A stretch of 64,000 nucleotides of DNA from assembly GCA_910579755.1 (NCBI GenBank), contig CAJTVB010000008.1, positions 1 through 64,000 on the forward strand, read 5' to 3'. This DNA comes from an uncultured Acetatifactor sp. Its GTDB lineage: Bacteria; Bacillota; Clostridia; Lachnospirales; Lachnospiraceae. This document shows, one piece after another, positions 43,818 through 52,280 of the stretch (position 1 is the stretch's first letter; every line of letters begins with the position of its first letter). The notes under the pieces are model-generated. The model did not search any database, was not told the origin of the DNA, and saw nothing but the letters and a program-made list of their open reading frames with translations. The translations under genes and the position numbers were made by a program.

Positions 43818-44474
43818 ATGGGGAATTTAACATTATTTCATGGCTCTCCTGACAAAATGATAGTGCCGACATATGGGCTTGGCAATGAAAAACATGATTA
43901 CGGAAAGGGTTTTTATCTAACGGAAAGCATAGAACTCGCCAAAGAGTGGGCGGTTTGTAGGCCGAATGAAGCGAATGGATGGGTGCACGAATACGAGATT
44001 GACACCGATGGACTGAAAATTCTGGATTTTCAGCGGCTGAATGTACTTGTATGGCTGGCAGAACTGATGAAACATAGAGATGCCGCCGATACCAGGCGGT
44101 ATCGTATGCTTGCCGGAAAATTTATTGAGAAATACGGTGTGAATACGGATGGATACGATATTATCAAGGGCTGGAGGGCCAATGCCTCCTACTTTTATAT
44201 TGCAAAGGAATTTGTGCGGGACAATATTGACATGGACATATTGGAGGAGCTACTGTCTTTGGGCGGTTTGGGCATTCAGTATTGCATTGTGTCGGAAATG
44301 GCATATTCCAGGCTTCACGAAGCCGAGGGAAGTCCGTTTCCCGTAAATTACTCTGAATTTAACGAGAAGTATAATCAGCGCGATATTACGGCGAGAAGGA
44401 ATATGCGCGAGCTGGTCAATTCCGAAGCGAACAAGGTAACCAGGGTATTTAGCACATTATTTGAGGAGCGGTGA
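43818..44474 (+). CDS. DUF3990 protein, ADP-ribosyltransferase-like fold
   Basis: About 218 residues. The N-terminal LFHGS, the DYGKGFYLTESIELAKEWA block (about 28-46) and the late IQYCIVSEMAYSRL (about 150) match DUF3990, a family placed among ADP-ribosyltransferase (ART) folds; the H, Y and E of these three blocks occupy the positions of the ART NAD-binding H-Y-E triad. By inference it moves ADP-ribose from NAD+ to a macromolecule. It overlaps or abuts hsdS (ATG 43812 or 43818; the second has GGGAGG at better spacing) and is followed by two overlapping genes, the last of NADAR type. The arrangement suggests a toxin with its control and reversal proteins. Target unknown. Confidence 0.75.
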   Translation: MGNLTLFHGSPDKMIVPTYGLGNEKHDYGKGFYLTESIELAKEWAVCRPNEANGWVHEYEIDTDGLKILDFQRLNVLVWLAELMKHRDAADTRRYRMLAGKFIEKYGVNTDGYDIIKGWRANASYFYIAKEFVRDNIDMDILEELLSLGGLGIQYCIVSEMAYSRLHEAEGSPFPVNYSEFNEKYNQRDITARRNMRELVNSEANKVTRVFSTLFEER

Positions 44475-44476
44475 TT

Positions 44477-44896
44477 ATGAGGGCTTATTCCGAGGTTTAT
44501 TTAAATGATGTGGTCGAGAGTCAGGGAAAGCTCTTTGACTTTGTGGCGCAGTCATACCCTGATAAGGATACGGAAGATTTTATCTGTGCCTATATGGCTG
44601 GCAGGACAAGGAAGAGCATTGACGAAGCGAAAGCCTACGTCAATACGATGGATGCGAAAACGCTTTGGGCATACTTTTCCGAGACGGAACAGTATGCTCT
44701 GAAGCCCGGCAAGGCTCTTGACGGTTTTATGCCGGATTGGATCGGGGAATTTTATGCGTATTATCAATGGTATTACAATATTCCCAGTGCGGAGATTATC
44801 GAAAAACTGCCGTTGATTTTCCTGAAAAAAGCCTATTATGGACTTCATGATTTAGAGCTTGATCTGGCAGTACAGAAAGTGGGTGAGGTGCAATGA
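44477..44896 (+). CDS. Small helical protein between ART-like and NADAR genes
   Basis: A 139-residue, acidic, mostly helical protein (MRAYSEVYLNDVVESQGKLF at the start), no known catalytic motif. I cannot assign a domain. Its start overlaps the DUF3990 stop region (GTG 44471 or, better, ATG 44477 with GAGGAG 8 nt upstream) and its stop overlaps the NADAR start (ATGA), so the three proteins are almost certainly made together. Small partners of DUF3990 proteins are often encoded next to them; it may bind and restrain the ART-like protein. That is inference from position and acidity. Confidence 0.6.
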   Translation: MRAYSEVYLNDVVESQGKLFDFVAQSYPDKDTEDFICAYMAGRTRKSIDEAKAYVNTMDAKTLWAYFSETEQYALKPGKALDGFMPDWIGEFYAYYQWYYNIPSAEIIEKLPLIFLKKAYYGLHDLELDLAVQKVGEVQ

Positions 44897-45390
44897 GGAT
44901 TGTCTGTTTTCACAATCCGGATGAGGAAAACGGATATCTGAGCAATTGGTATCCTGTCCGCTTCACGGTGGAGGGGGCGGCCTTTTCTTCAATGGAGCAG
45001 TTTATGATGTACCGCAAGGCAGTCTGCTTTCAGGATGCCAATATAGCGGCTCAGGTTCTTGATACAGAGGATGTTTCTAAAATTAAGGCGCTTGGACGGA
45101 TGGTATCGGGGTATGACGATAATGTTTGGAACGGAATGCGGCAGATTATCGTTTATGAGGGGCTGCTTGCAAAGTTTTCTCAAAATGAGGAGTTGAAGGG
45201 ATTGCTCAAAGGGACGGGGAATGCCCTGCTGGCGGAATGTGCCGTAAAGGATCGTATTTGGGGAATTGGTTTGTCCATGAAGGATCCCGACAGGCTTGAC
45301 AGAACCCGGTGGAAGGGATGTAACCTGCTTGGTTATGCCCTGATGATGGCACGGGACAAACTGCAGGGAAATGGTTCCTGTAAAGATTGA
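44893..45390 (+). CDS. NADAR-family protein (YbiA-like, DUF1768)
   Basis: 165 residues with the NADAR pattern: GYLSNWYPVRFTVEG (about 14), the conserved glutamate in SMEQFMMYRKAVCF (about 34-47), ALGRMVSGYDDNVW (about 72), LLAKFSQNEELKGLL (about 95) and the closing DRIWGIGL plus NLLGYALMM. NADAR enzymes are N-glycosidases that release ADP-ribose from ADP-ribosylated guanine, and they act as antitoxins to DarT-type DNA ADP-ribosyltransferases. Its place directly after an ART-like gene and a small acidic partner strongly suggests a similar reversal role here. It overlaps the preceding gene by 4 bp. Confidence 0.85.
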   Translation: MRIVCFHNPDEENGYLSNWYPVRFTVEGAAFSSMEQFMMYRKAVCFQDANIAAQVLDTEDVSKIKALGRMVSGYDDNVWNGMRQIIVYEGLLAKFSQNEELKGLLKGTGNALLAECAVKDRIWGIGLSMKDPDRLDRTRWKGCNLLGYALMMARDKLQGNGSCKD

Positions 45391-45487
45391 ATACTGCTTT
45401 GCAGAAAGCAGGATGAAAGAGCATTATCTGATGGTAGAACTGAGCCATAGGGCTGTAAATATGTTTTGGTATTGTAAGGTGAGAAAA

Positions 45488-45681
45488 ATGATAGGCAACG
45501 TTCATATCATTGTACAAGATGAGAGGATAAAGTATGAATTTGTTCTTCGGAGAAATCTTACGGTTATCAGGGGAACAGTACGACTGGAAAAACGACGCTG
45601 ATAGACATGATAAGGGAGTATAAAAGCCTTGGCGAGGAAAATAATTCTGCAAGCCTTGGTAAGCAGATAATCATACAGTAG
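45488..45681 (+). pseudogene. Frameshifted remnant of a small AAA/P-loop ATPase
   Basis: From ATG 45488 the frame reads MIGNVHIIVQDERIKYEFV then RRNLTVIRG; at the run of four G (45570-45573) the sense passes to another frame reading NSTTGKTTLIDMIREYKSL, and stops at 45679. Joined by one added base these give a Walker A site RGNSTTGKT in the context typical of short P-loop ATPases of clostridial mobile elements. The gene is broken by the frameshift and lacks all later motifs, so it is non-functional. Upstream, 45391-45487 holds no other convincing gene, and 45682-45750 is unassigned up to the exact start of the repeat. Confidence 0.6.
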
Positions 45682-45750
45682 GAAAATTCTATCAAGTGAG
45701 GTCTAACCAACCGCCTGTGCCGAGTCCTTGAAATCGAAACGGTAACGTTA

Positions 45751-45776
45751 GCTTGGGAACAGCGTAAGCTGGGGGA
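45751..45776 (+). repeat. 26-bp direct repeat, copy 3 (start of TRD3)
   Basis: Identical to 42592-42617 and 43222-43247. Homology to the other copies begins abruptly at the first base, which marks a recombination junction. Confidence 0.95.
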
Positions 45777-46248
45777 TTACTGTGATATGTTCAATGGTGA
45801 CAGGAGTTCTAAATACCCTAATGCTGATGATATGGTAAGTGATGGAATACCATTTATAAATGCAGGTGACTTGGAAAATGGCACTGTTAATTTGATGACA
45901 TGTAATAGGATTTCCAGAGAAAAATACAATGACCTTGGTGGAGCAAAATTACAGCGAGGAGATATTATTTATTGTCTTCGTGGAACCCTTGGAAAGAACG
46001 CATTTATCGACAACTTTGATGAAGGAACAGTAGCGTCTTCATTAGTTGCTTTGCGTCCTAAAAACATAGATGGGAAGTATCTGTATTTCATCTTAAACTC
46101 GGATATTGAGTATAGACAAAGAATCGTCAGAGATGAAGGAGCTGCACAGCCAAATCTGTCAGCAAAGAGTGTTTCGGAATATATAATTCCAGTGCCTTCA
46201 GGGGCAGAACAACAACAGGTTTCGGCATATTTTTCTAAGCTTGACCAC

Positions 46249-46275
46249 CTCATCACCCTTCACCAGCGGAAGTGT
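46249..46275 (+). repeat. 27-bp direct repeat, copy 3 (end of TRD3)
   Basis: Identical to 43099-43125. Downstream of it the sequence no longer resembles hsdS spacer DNA beyond a few residues. Confidence 0.95.
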
Positions 46276-46341
46276 ATTTGCATTAAAAATACCCTGAATT
46301 ACATGGAAATTGAGATTATCATAGCAAAGGAGACGATAAAA

Positions 46342-49317
46342 ATGCTCGAATCAGAGTCAGCGATTGAAAAGAAACTGATAGAACAGCTTGTCTACGGAGA
46401 TTCACAGTGGGTATACAGGGAGGATTTGAAAACGGAAAATGATTTATGGGCGAATTTCAAATATATCCTTGAGCAGAACAATAAAGACAGGCTGAATGGG
46501 GAATCTCTTACGGAAAGAGAGTTTGAACAGGTAAAGAACCAGCTTCAGTTTTCATCATTTTACAGGGCGGGCGAGTGGCTGGTAGGAGAGAACGGAAAAG
46601 TCCAGGTGCATGTGCAGAGGGATACGGAGCGCCTCCACCTTGTTGTAATGAACCATGAGCATATTGCGGGCGGCAGCAGTGTCTATGAGGTCATCAACCA
46701 GTACAGCGCATTAAAGACGGATGAGGACAGCAAAACTCCCGCAAGGGACAGACGGTTTGACGTGACGCTTTTAATCAATGGGCTTCCCATGATACATATC
46801 GAACTGAAAAATAAGCAGCACTCCTATATGGACGGATTCTGGCAGATTAAGAAATATATTGGGGAAGGGAAATTTACGGGCATTTTTTCGGCGGTACAGA
46901 TGTTTGTCATCAGCAACGGCGTAAATACGAAATATTTTTCCGCGGCTGGTGACACAGAACTGAACCCCAAGTTTATCAGCGGCTGGCTTGATAAGGACAA
47001 TAATCCGGTAACGGACTGTATGGATTTTGCAAAAAGCGTCCTCCGCATCCCGGAGGCGCACGAGATGATTGCGAAATATACCGTGTTGGATGAAGATGCA
47101 AAAAAGCTGATTCTGCTGAGGCCGTATCAGGTTCATGCGATTGAGGCAATCCGTGAAGCGTCCAAAACAGGCAGGTCAGGCTATGTGTGGCATACGACAG
47201 GTTCCGGAAAAACGCTGACATCGTACAAGGCGACAAGGAATCTGCTGATGGACATACCTGCCATTGATAAGGCTGTATTCCTGATTGACCGCAAAGATTT
47301 GGATGCCCAGACTACAATGGCGTTTCAGGCTTATGCAAATAACGATCTGGTGGATGTTGACGAAACGGACAATGTAAACGACCTGAAGAAAAAACTGAAA
47401 TCGGGCGACAGGCAGGTGATTGTGACAACCATCCAAAAACTGCAAAGGCTGATTACGAAGAGGCTTCAGGAAGACACGCCGGAATACTGGAAAATACGGA
47501 ACCTTAAAATCGCTTTTGTCGTGGACGAGTGTCACAGGGCGGTCACGCCGGGCATGAAAAGGGAACTGGAACGGTTTTTTGGAAAGTCCCTGTGGTTCGG
47601 ATTCACCGGGACGCCCAGATTTGCGGAAAATCCATATCCGCAGATGGGGGATTTGCCGAGGACAACAGAGGAGTTGTATGGAGAAAGGCTGCATAAGTAT
47701 ACGATACAGAATGCGATCCATGATAATGCCGTCCTCGGATTTCAGGTGGAACACAACGGACCTAAGGACATTGCTGGCGAGACGGACAAAAACGCCTATG
47801 ACAATGAGGCGCATATGCTTAATGTGCTGGATGTCATCCTGAACAGGTCTTATCATAAATTAGGGTTTCAAAATGGCAGGGGAATGACATACGAAGGACT
47901 TCTTACAACAAGTTCCATTCAGCTTGCGCAGAAATATTACGAACTGCTGGCAAAGGTAAAGAAGGGGGAAACATCCCTCGTGATAGACGAGAAAATAAAT
48001 CAGGTGCTTCCGGATTTCCCCAAATTTGCTATTACCTATTCCGTTTCCGAGAACGAGGAAGGTTCCCAGGTGAACCAGCAGAAAATGCAGGCTTCCCTTG
48101 ATGATTACAATGAGATGTTCGGGACGAAATATGAGCTTTCACAGATTCAGGGTTACAATGGAAACCTGAATAAGAGGCTTGCGAGGAAAGATGCCAAATT
48201 CCAAAGCAGGAGCGAGCAGCTTGATCTGGTAATTGTTGTAGACCGTCTTCTGACAGGATTTGACGCACCATGTATGTCAACTATTTTTATTGACAGGCAG
48301 CCGATGGGCCCCCATGACCTGATACAGGCTTTTTCGAGGACGAACCGTATTTATGACAAAAACAAAGCATATGGACAGATTGTGACCTTCCAGGCTCCCG
48401 TATTATTCAAAAAGTGTGTGGACGAGGCAGTAAAGCTATACTCCGCAGGAGGGACGAAGGATGCGCTGGTAGCGGAATGGGACGAAATAGAGCCTGCATT
48501 TAAAAAAGCTCTTTCGGCGCTGCGTGTTTCGGCGGAAGAACCCTCGGAAATTTCCGGGATGTCGATGAAAGAGAAGGAAGTATTTGCCAAGATGTTCCAG
48601 AATTTTGACAGGTTATTTGCCCAGATGAAGTCATTTACGAATTATGATGATGGAATGCTTGCAGGGTACGGTATTACACAGGCGGAATATGATGATTATG
48701 CGGGGCATTATTTTAATGTGCTGGAGGAAATAAAGGAGAGTAAGCCGGATAAGGAAACGGCTGGCGCTGAATCTGTGCAGATAGATTCTGATTATGAGCT
48801 GATGGCGTACAGCAGCACAAAAATAGATTATGAGTATATCATTAACCTGATCCAGAATATTGTCACGCCGGATGATGGCGAAGGGGACATCACACCCGAG
48901 GTACGGCAGAAGAAGATTGGCGAGATAAGGCAGTATGTGGAGGAACTCCGCAGGGACAACCCGAAGATTGCGGATATCATGTCTGGGCTGATTGATGAGA
49001 TTGAAACGGATGCGGAAAAATATAAAGGAAAATCCATCTTAAATATCGTAGAGAATATGAAGCAGGACTGCATAGACCGAGTGATCACGGATTTCTGCCT
49101 GATATGGTATGCATCGAAGGATGACGTCATGTATGCGGCAAATCATTACAGGAACGGGGTGATACCAAATGAGAGCAGGATAAAAGCAACACTGGATTTT
49201 ACCAGTTATAAGGCAGCGAAGGAAAAAACCCTTCCTAAGTTCAAATATTATGCACAGATGATGGCAGAACTTAAGAAAACGCTGGACGAGGAAATTAAAC
49301 CGCTTACAGGCCATTAA
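46342..49317 (+). CDS. hsdR: Type I restriction endonuclease subunit HsdR
   Basis: Motor and nuclease subunit that pulls DNA and cuts it away from the target. The product is 991 residues, the expected length, with the PD-(D/E)xK nuclease in RRFDVTLLINGLPMIHIELKNK (D near 137, ExK near 153; position only), Walker A WHTTGSGKTLTS (about 286), VVDECHRAV (about 394), FTGTPRF, and motif VI QAFSRTNRIY (about 665). ATG 46342 is chosen because AAGGAG lies 9 nt upstream and the protein then begins like other HsdR proteins; the frame extends back through the orphan TRD to 45787. A C-terminal helical domain binds the methylase. Confidence 0.94.
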   Translation: MLESESAIEKKLIEQLVYGDSQWVYREDLKTENDLWANFKYILEQNNKDRLNGESLTEREFEQVKNQLQFSSFYRAGEWLVGENGKVQVHVQRDTERLHLVVMNHEHIAGGSSVYEVINQYSALKTDEDSKTPARDRRFDVTLLINGLPMIHIELKNKQHSYMDGFWQIKKYIGEGKFTGIFSAVQMFVISNGVNTKYFSAAGDTELNPKFISGWLDKDNNPVTDCMDFAKSVLRIPEAHEMIAKYTVLDEDAKKLILLRPYQVHAIEAIREASKTGRSGYVWHTTGSGKTLTSYKATRNLLMDIPAIDKAVFLIDRKDLDAQTTMAFQAYANNDLVDVDETDNVNDLKKKLKSGDRQVIVTTIQKLQRLITKRLQEDTPEYWKIRNLKIAFVVDECHRAVTPGMKRELERFFGKSLWFGFTGTPRFAENPYPQMGDLPRTTEELYGERLHKYTIQNAIHDNAVLGFQVEHNGPKDIAGETDKNAYDNEAHMLNVLDVILNRSYHKLGFQNGRGMTYEGLLTTSSIQLAQKYYELLAKVKKGETSLVIDEKINQVLPDFPKFAITYSVSENEEGSQVNQQKMQASLDDYNEMFGTKYELSQIQGYNGNLNKRLARKDAKFQSRSEQLDLVIVVDRLLTGFDAPCMSTIFIDRQPMGPHDLIQAFSRTNRIYDKNKAYGQIVTFQAPVLFKKCVDEAVKLYSAGGTKDALVAEWDEIEPAFKKALSALRVSAEEPSEISGMSMKEKEVFAKMFQNFDRLFAQMKSFTNYDDGMLAGYGITQAEYDDYAGHYFNVLEEIKESKPDKETAGAESVQIDSDYELMAYSSTKIDYEYIINLIQNIVTPDDGEGDITPEVRQKKIGEIRQYVEELRRDNPKIADIMSGLIDEIETDAEKYKGKSILNIVENMKQDCIDRVITDFCLIWYASKDDVMYAANHYRNGVIPNESRIKATLDFTSYKAAKEKTLPKFKYYAQMMAELKKTLDEEIKPLTGH

Positions 49318-49387
49318 ATGCGGTGTTGCTTTATTCTATCCGGCTGTTTGTATCAGCGTAAGTAATTTTAGAAAATGGAGGCGGCTT

Positions 49388-50314
49388 ATGCTAAGAGATA
49401 TGAACAGTGAAACGCTTTTTTGCGAGTATTACAGACAATGGGTAGACGTATACAAGAAAGGAGCGATAAGGGAAGCTACGATGTCAAAGTACCTGATGAC
49501 GCAGAGATGGGTTGAAAAGCTTGCGCCGCAACTGAAGCTGTGTGAGCTTTCGAGAACCGCCTATCAGCAGATCTTAAACGATTATGCGAAAGAGCATGAA
49601 AGGCAGACGACGCTTGATTTCCACCATCAGCTTAAGGGGGCAGTTCTTGACGCCGTTGACGAGGGGCTGATTGAGCGTGACCCGACCAGAAAGGCGATCA
49701 TTAAGGGAAAGACGCCGAGAGCCAAGAAGATTAAATACTTAAACCAGTTTGAACTTCATACACTGATAGCGCATCTTGATATTAAAGAGGAAGCGAACTG
49801 GGACTGGTTTATCCTGCTTGTCGCCAAGACGGGCATGAGGTTTTCGGAGGCGCTTGCGGTAACGCCGGGAGATTTTGATTTTGCAAGGCAGACATTATCT
49901 ATCAGCAAGACATGGGACTACAAAGGCGAGGGCGGTTTCCTGCCCACGAAAAACAAGTCGTCTGTGAGGAAGATACAGATCGACTGGCAGATTGTAGTTA
50001 AATTTTCGGAGCTGGTCAAAGGCCTGCCGGAAGATAAGCCTATTTTTGCCGGACGGGACAAAATCTATAATTCCACGGTAAATGATGTGCTGACAAGGCA
50101 TTGCAGGGAGTGCGGCATTTCCGTGATCTCAATCCACGGGCTGCGCCATACCCATGCCTCCCTGCTGCTTTTTGCGGGAGTGACGATTGCCAGCGTTGCC
50201 CGCAGATTGGGACACGCCAGCATGACAACAACGCAGAAGACATATCTGCACATTATTCAGGAGCTTGAGAATAAGGATGTGGATTTGGTGATGAGGACAT
50301 TATCAGGATTATAA
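49388..50314 (+). CDS. Tyrosine recombinase/integrase next to hsd locus
   Basis: Site-specific recombinase of 308 residues. An N-terminal SAM-like DNA-binding domain (about 10-100) precedes the catalytic domain with R in KTGMRFSEAL (about 151), HGLRHTH (about 250-256), LGHAS (about 275) and the nucleophile Y in TYLHI (about 285), so the R-K-H-R-H-Y set looks complete. GGAGG precedes the ATG. Recombinases of this kind beside type I loci invert or exchange hsdS segments in other Firmicutes, and the 26/27-bp repeats of this locus are the obvious candidate sites. It could instead be the integrase of a lost element. An intrinsic terminator follows. Confidence 0.9.
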   Translation: MLRDMNSETLFCEYYRQWVDVYKKGAIREATMSKYLMTQRWVEKLAPQLKLCELSRTAYQQILNDYAKEHERQTTLDFHHQLKGAVLDAVDEGLIERDPTRKAIIKGKTPRAKKIKYLNQFELHTLIAHLDIKEEANWDWFILLVAKTGMRFSEALAVTPGDFDFARQTLSISKTWDYKGEGGFLPTKNKSSVRKIQIDWQIVVKFSELVKGLPEDKPIFAGRDKIYNSTVNDVLTRHCRECGISVISIHGLRHTHASLLLFAGVTIASVARRLGHASMTTTQKTYLHIIQELENKDVDLVMRTLSGL

Positions 50315-50391
50315 TATTGGGAAATCTTTAATTTTAATATGGAAATGCTTACGCTGATTTTAAGTGAAATGCAGACTGCCGCATGAAAAGG

Positions 50392-50426
50392 GTGTATCGT
50401 GACGAGGTGATACGGTACACTTTTTT
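50392..50426 (+). terminator. Intrinsic terminator after the recombinase gene
   Basis: Nine-pair stem GTGTATCGT/ACGGTACAC (one G-T pair), 11-nt loop, then six T. It separates the hsd-recombinase transcript from the next gene. Confidence 0.8.
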
Positions 50427-50467
50427 CTATAGGAGATTTTTATAAAGTAACGAGAGGTACAACAAGC

Positions 50468-52153
50468 ATGAAGAATGTTAATTCCCCAATTGACGGGATA
50501 CCGGATGCAGACGAATTAAATAACCTGCTTCAGAACAGGATAGAATCAGGCGGAAACTATGTCAATTATATGATGAAAATTCATGATGATAAAAAGCTGA
50601 TGCCGGATTTTGGTGGAACAACGCCAGATACATATGGATGTGAGCGTCTTTTTGTTGATTTTTTTATCAATGATGAGATGGGAGACGACTTTCCGCTGAT
50701 TGCAAGGGATTTTTATGCCCATGAATTTGCAAACATTCCAAAATACCAGGATGTAGTGTATTTCGATATTCAGTCCGGTAATGACTGGCCGGAACTGATG
50801 TTCAACAGATTTACGCTTGGTCTGATGATGAACGCGGTGAATAACGGAAGCGAATATACGAAAGCATTGTTTTTGTATTTACATAAAACATATTACAAAA
50901 AGGAATACCGGACACTCAAAAAATTCAGTACGATGTCACTCAGTGAACTGATGGCATTGGCAAAGCCGGAAGGGATAAGACATCATTACTATGCAAATCT
51001 GTCAAGGATTCTTTGTATGGCGCCAATATATGGCATTAGGATTGGCAGGGAATGTAACATTGTATACGGAATCTTAAATGAATTCAGCAATAAATCTGGC
51101 TTAAACGGTGGGTATATGTTTGATGAGGCTGCGGATGACAGCTTTAAGGATTGCCGGACGGAAATAGATGAGCGTTTTGATCAGAAGAAATTATATTCAC
51201 TTGATGCAAGGATGTCGAAATTTCTTGGAAATGTATTTCAATGGCTGGGATACAGCCCGGAATATGCAGATTGGTGTGATGAAAACGACAGAGGAGTGGA
51301 AGACCGCCTTGCCATTGTGCTGTCCATATTAAAGAAGACTTTCCCCAAAAGCAATAGAGAATATTCTGCAGAGGAGCTTACGCTTTATGGAATGATCCTT
51401 CATTGTGCAAGCGCAATGACGTGTAATTCCTCATGGCTGGCTGAAACGCTTAGGACATTGGCTTATGGAGAAGCCGGAACATTTTATTATGATGATTTTC
51501 CGCCGATGTTTCATCCGGAGGATGTGCAGGTCAAGACTGGCGGACCAGGGAATATTAAGACAGAAAGACAGGCAAAGGATTTTGAGAAATATGCCGGAAC
51601 AGAGGAATGCAGATATGATGAGTCTGTGCTCATTGAGGAAGTGGATAAATTACGCCGTAAAGTCCATAAACTTGAATCGGATAACAGTAGTCTGCGTGCC
51701 AGTCTGGCTGATAAAAGAAAGCTTGAAGAGGAATCAAAAGATATCAGAAAACAACTGGAGGCATCGAACCGTGAACTGGCAGTGCTTAGAAATTATGTGT
51801 ATAAATTGACAGAAAGCGATAATCCCATAACAGATAAGACGATTGAAGGCATGAAGGAAACGATTGCCGGTTGCCGGATTGTTATAGTAGGCGGACATTC
51901 AAATTGGCTGTCGAAGATGAGGAAGGAATTCCCGGACTGGATATTTGTAGATCCAAAGGCCGGTGGCTCGACAGATGTTTCGATTGTTGACAAAGCGGAT
52001 TACGTCTATTTCTTTACTGATGCTATCAGCCATTCAAAATACCATCAATTCATGAATGTAATACGTGAGCGCAAAATAAACTTTGGCTATATTCATGGAG
52101 TAAATATAGAAAAGAATATCCGGGATATTTATGTGGACTTTGAAGAGGATTAG
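50468..52153 (+). CDS. DUF2325-like protein with coiled coil, 561 aa
   Basis: Soluble protein in three parts: a helical domain of about 370 residues that I do not recognise, a charged coiled coil (about 385-445, VDKLRRKVHKLESDNSS onward) and a C-terminal Rossmann-like domain of about 90 residues beginning IAGCRIVIVGGHSNWLSKM and including KADYVYFFTDAISHSKYHQ. The last part resembles DUF2325, which has a GG(H/D) turn and a conserved T-x2-ISH segment. No nuclease motif is seen. The gene has its own unit after a terminator and ends the accessory region. Position beside a restriction locus suggests a defence-related role, but that is inference. Confidence 0.65.
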   Translation: MKNVNSPIDGIPDADELNNLLQNRIESGGNYVNYMMKIHDDKKLMPDFGGTTPDTYGCERLFVDFFINDEMGDDFPLIARDFYAHEFANIPKYQDVVYFDIQSGNDWPELMFNRFTLGLMMNAVNNGSEYTKALFLYLHKTYYKKEYRTLKKFSTMSLSELMALAKPEGIRHHYYANLSRILCMAPIYGIRIGRECNIVYGILNEFSNKSGLNGGYMFDEAADDSFKDCRTEIDERFDQKKLYSLDARMSKFLGNVFQWLGYSPEYADWCDENDRGVEDRLAIVLSILKKTFPKSNREYSAEELTLYGMILHCASAMTCNSSWLAETLRTLAYGEAGTFYYDDFPPMFHPEDVQVKTGGPGNIKTERQAKDFEKYAGTEECRYDESVLIEEVDKLRRKVHKLESDNSSLRASLADKRKLEEESKDIRKQLEASNRELAVLRNYVYKLTESDNPITDKTIEGMKETIAGCRIVIVGGHSNWLSKMRKEFPDWIFVDPKAGGSTDVSIVDKADYVYFFTDAISHSKYHQFMNVIRERKINFGYIHGVNIEKNIRDIYVDFEED

Positions 52154-52280
52154 TCTGCATTTTGTGATAAGTCTGAAAATATACCCGCAGAAGTAACAAG
52201 CATGACAAGGAAATGATGGAAATATGATGCTCTGCTTCTTTATAATATAAGAAAATGCATCAGGGGGGAGCGATTGTCAT

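Larger units (their letters stand above)
45751..46341 (+). pseudogene. Detached third target-recognition cassette (partial hsdS)
   Basis: Starts exactly at the 26-bp repeat and encodes AWEQRKLGDYCDMFNGDRS, a full TRD of about 165 residues, then LITLHQRKC at the 27-bp repeat and a short helical tail. It differs from both TRDs of the complete hsdS. It has no start codon or ribosome site of its own, lacks the second half of HsdS, and is in frame with hsdR behind it (a frame from ATG 45787 runs through both). It looks like a silent donor cassette for specificity switching, or the product of an earlier exchange. Confidence 0.8.

Noticed and set aside
40937..52153. Integrated prophage or conjugative element
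   Set aside because: There is one tyrosine recombinase but no structural, replication, relaxase or transfer genes, and no direct repeat resembling attachment sites was found at the ends of the region.
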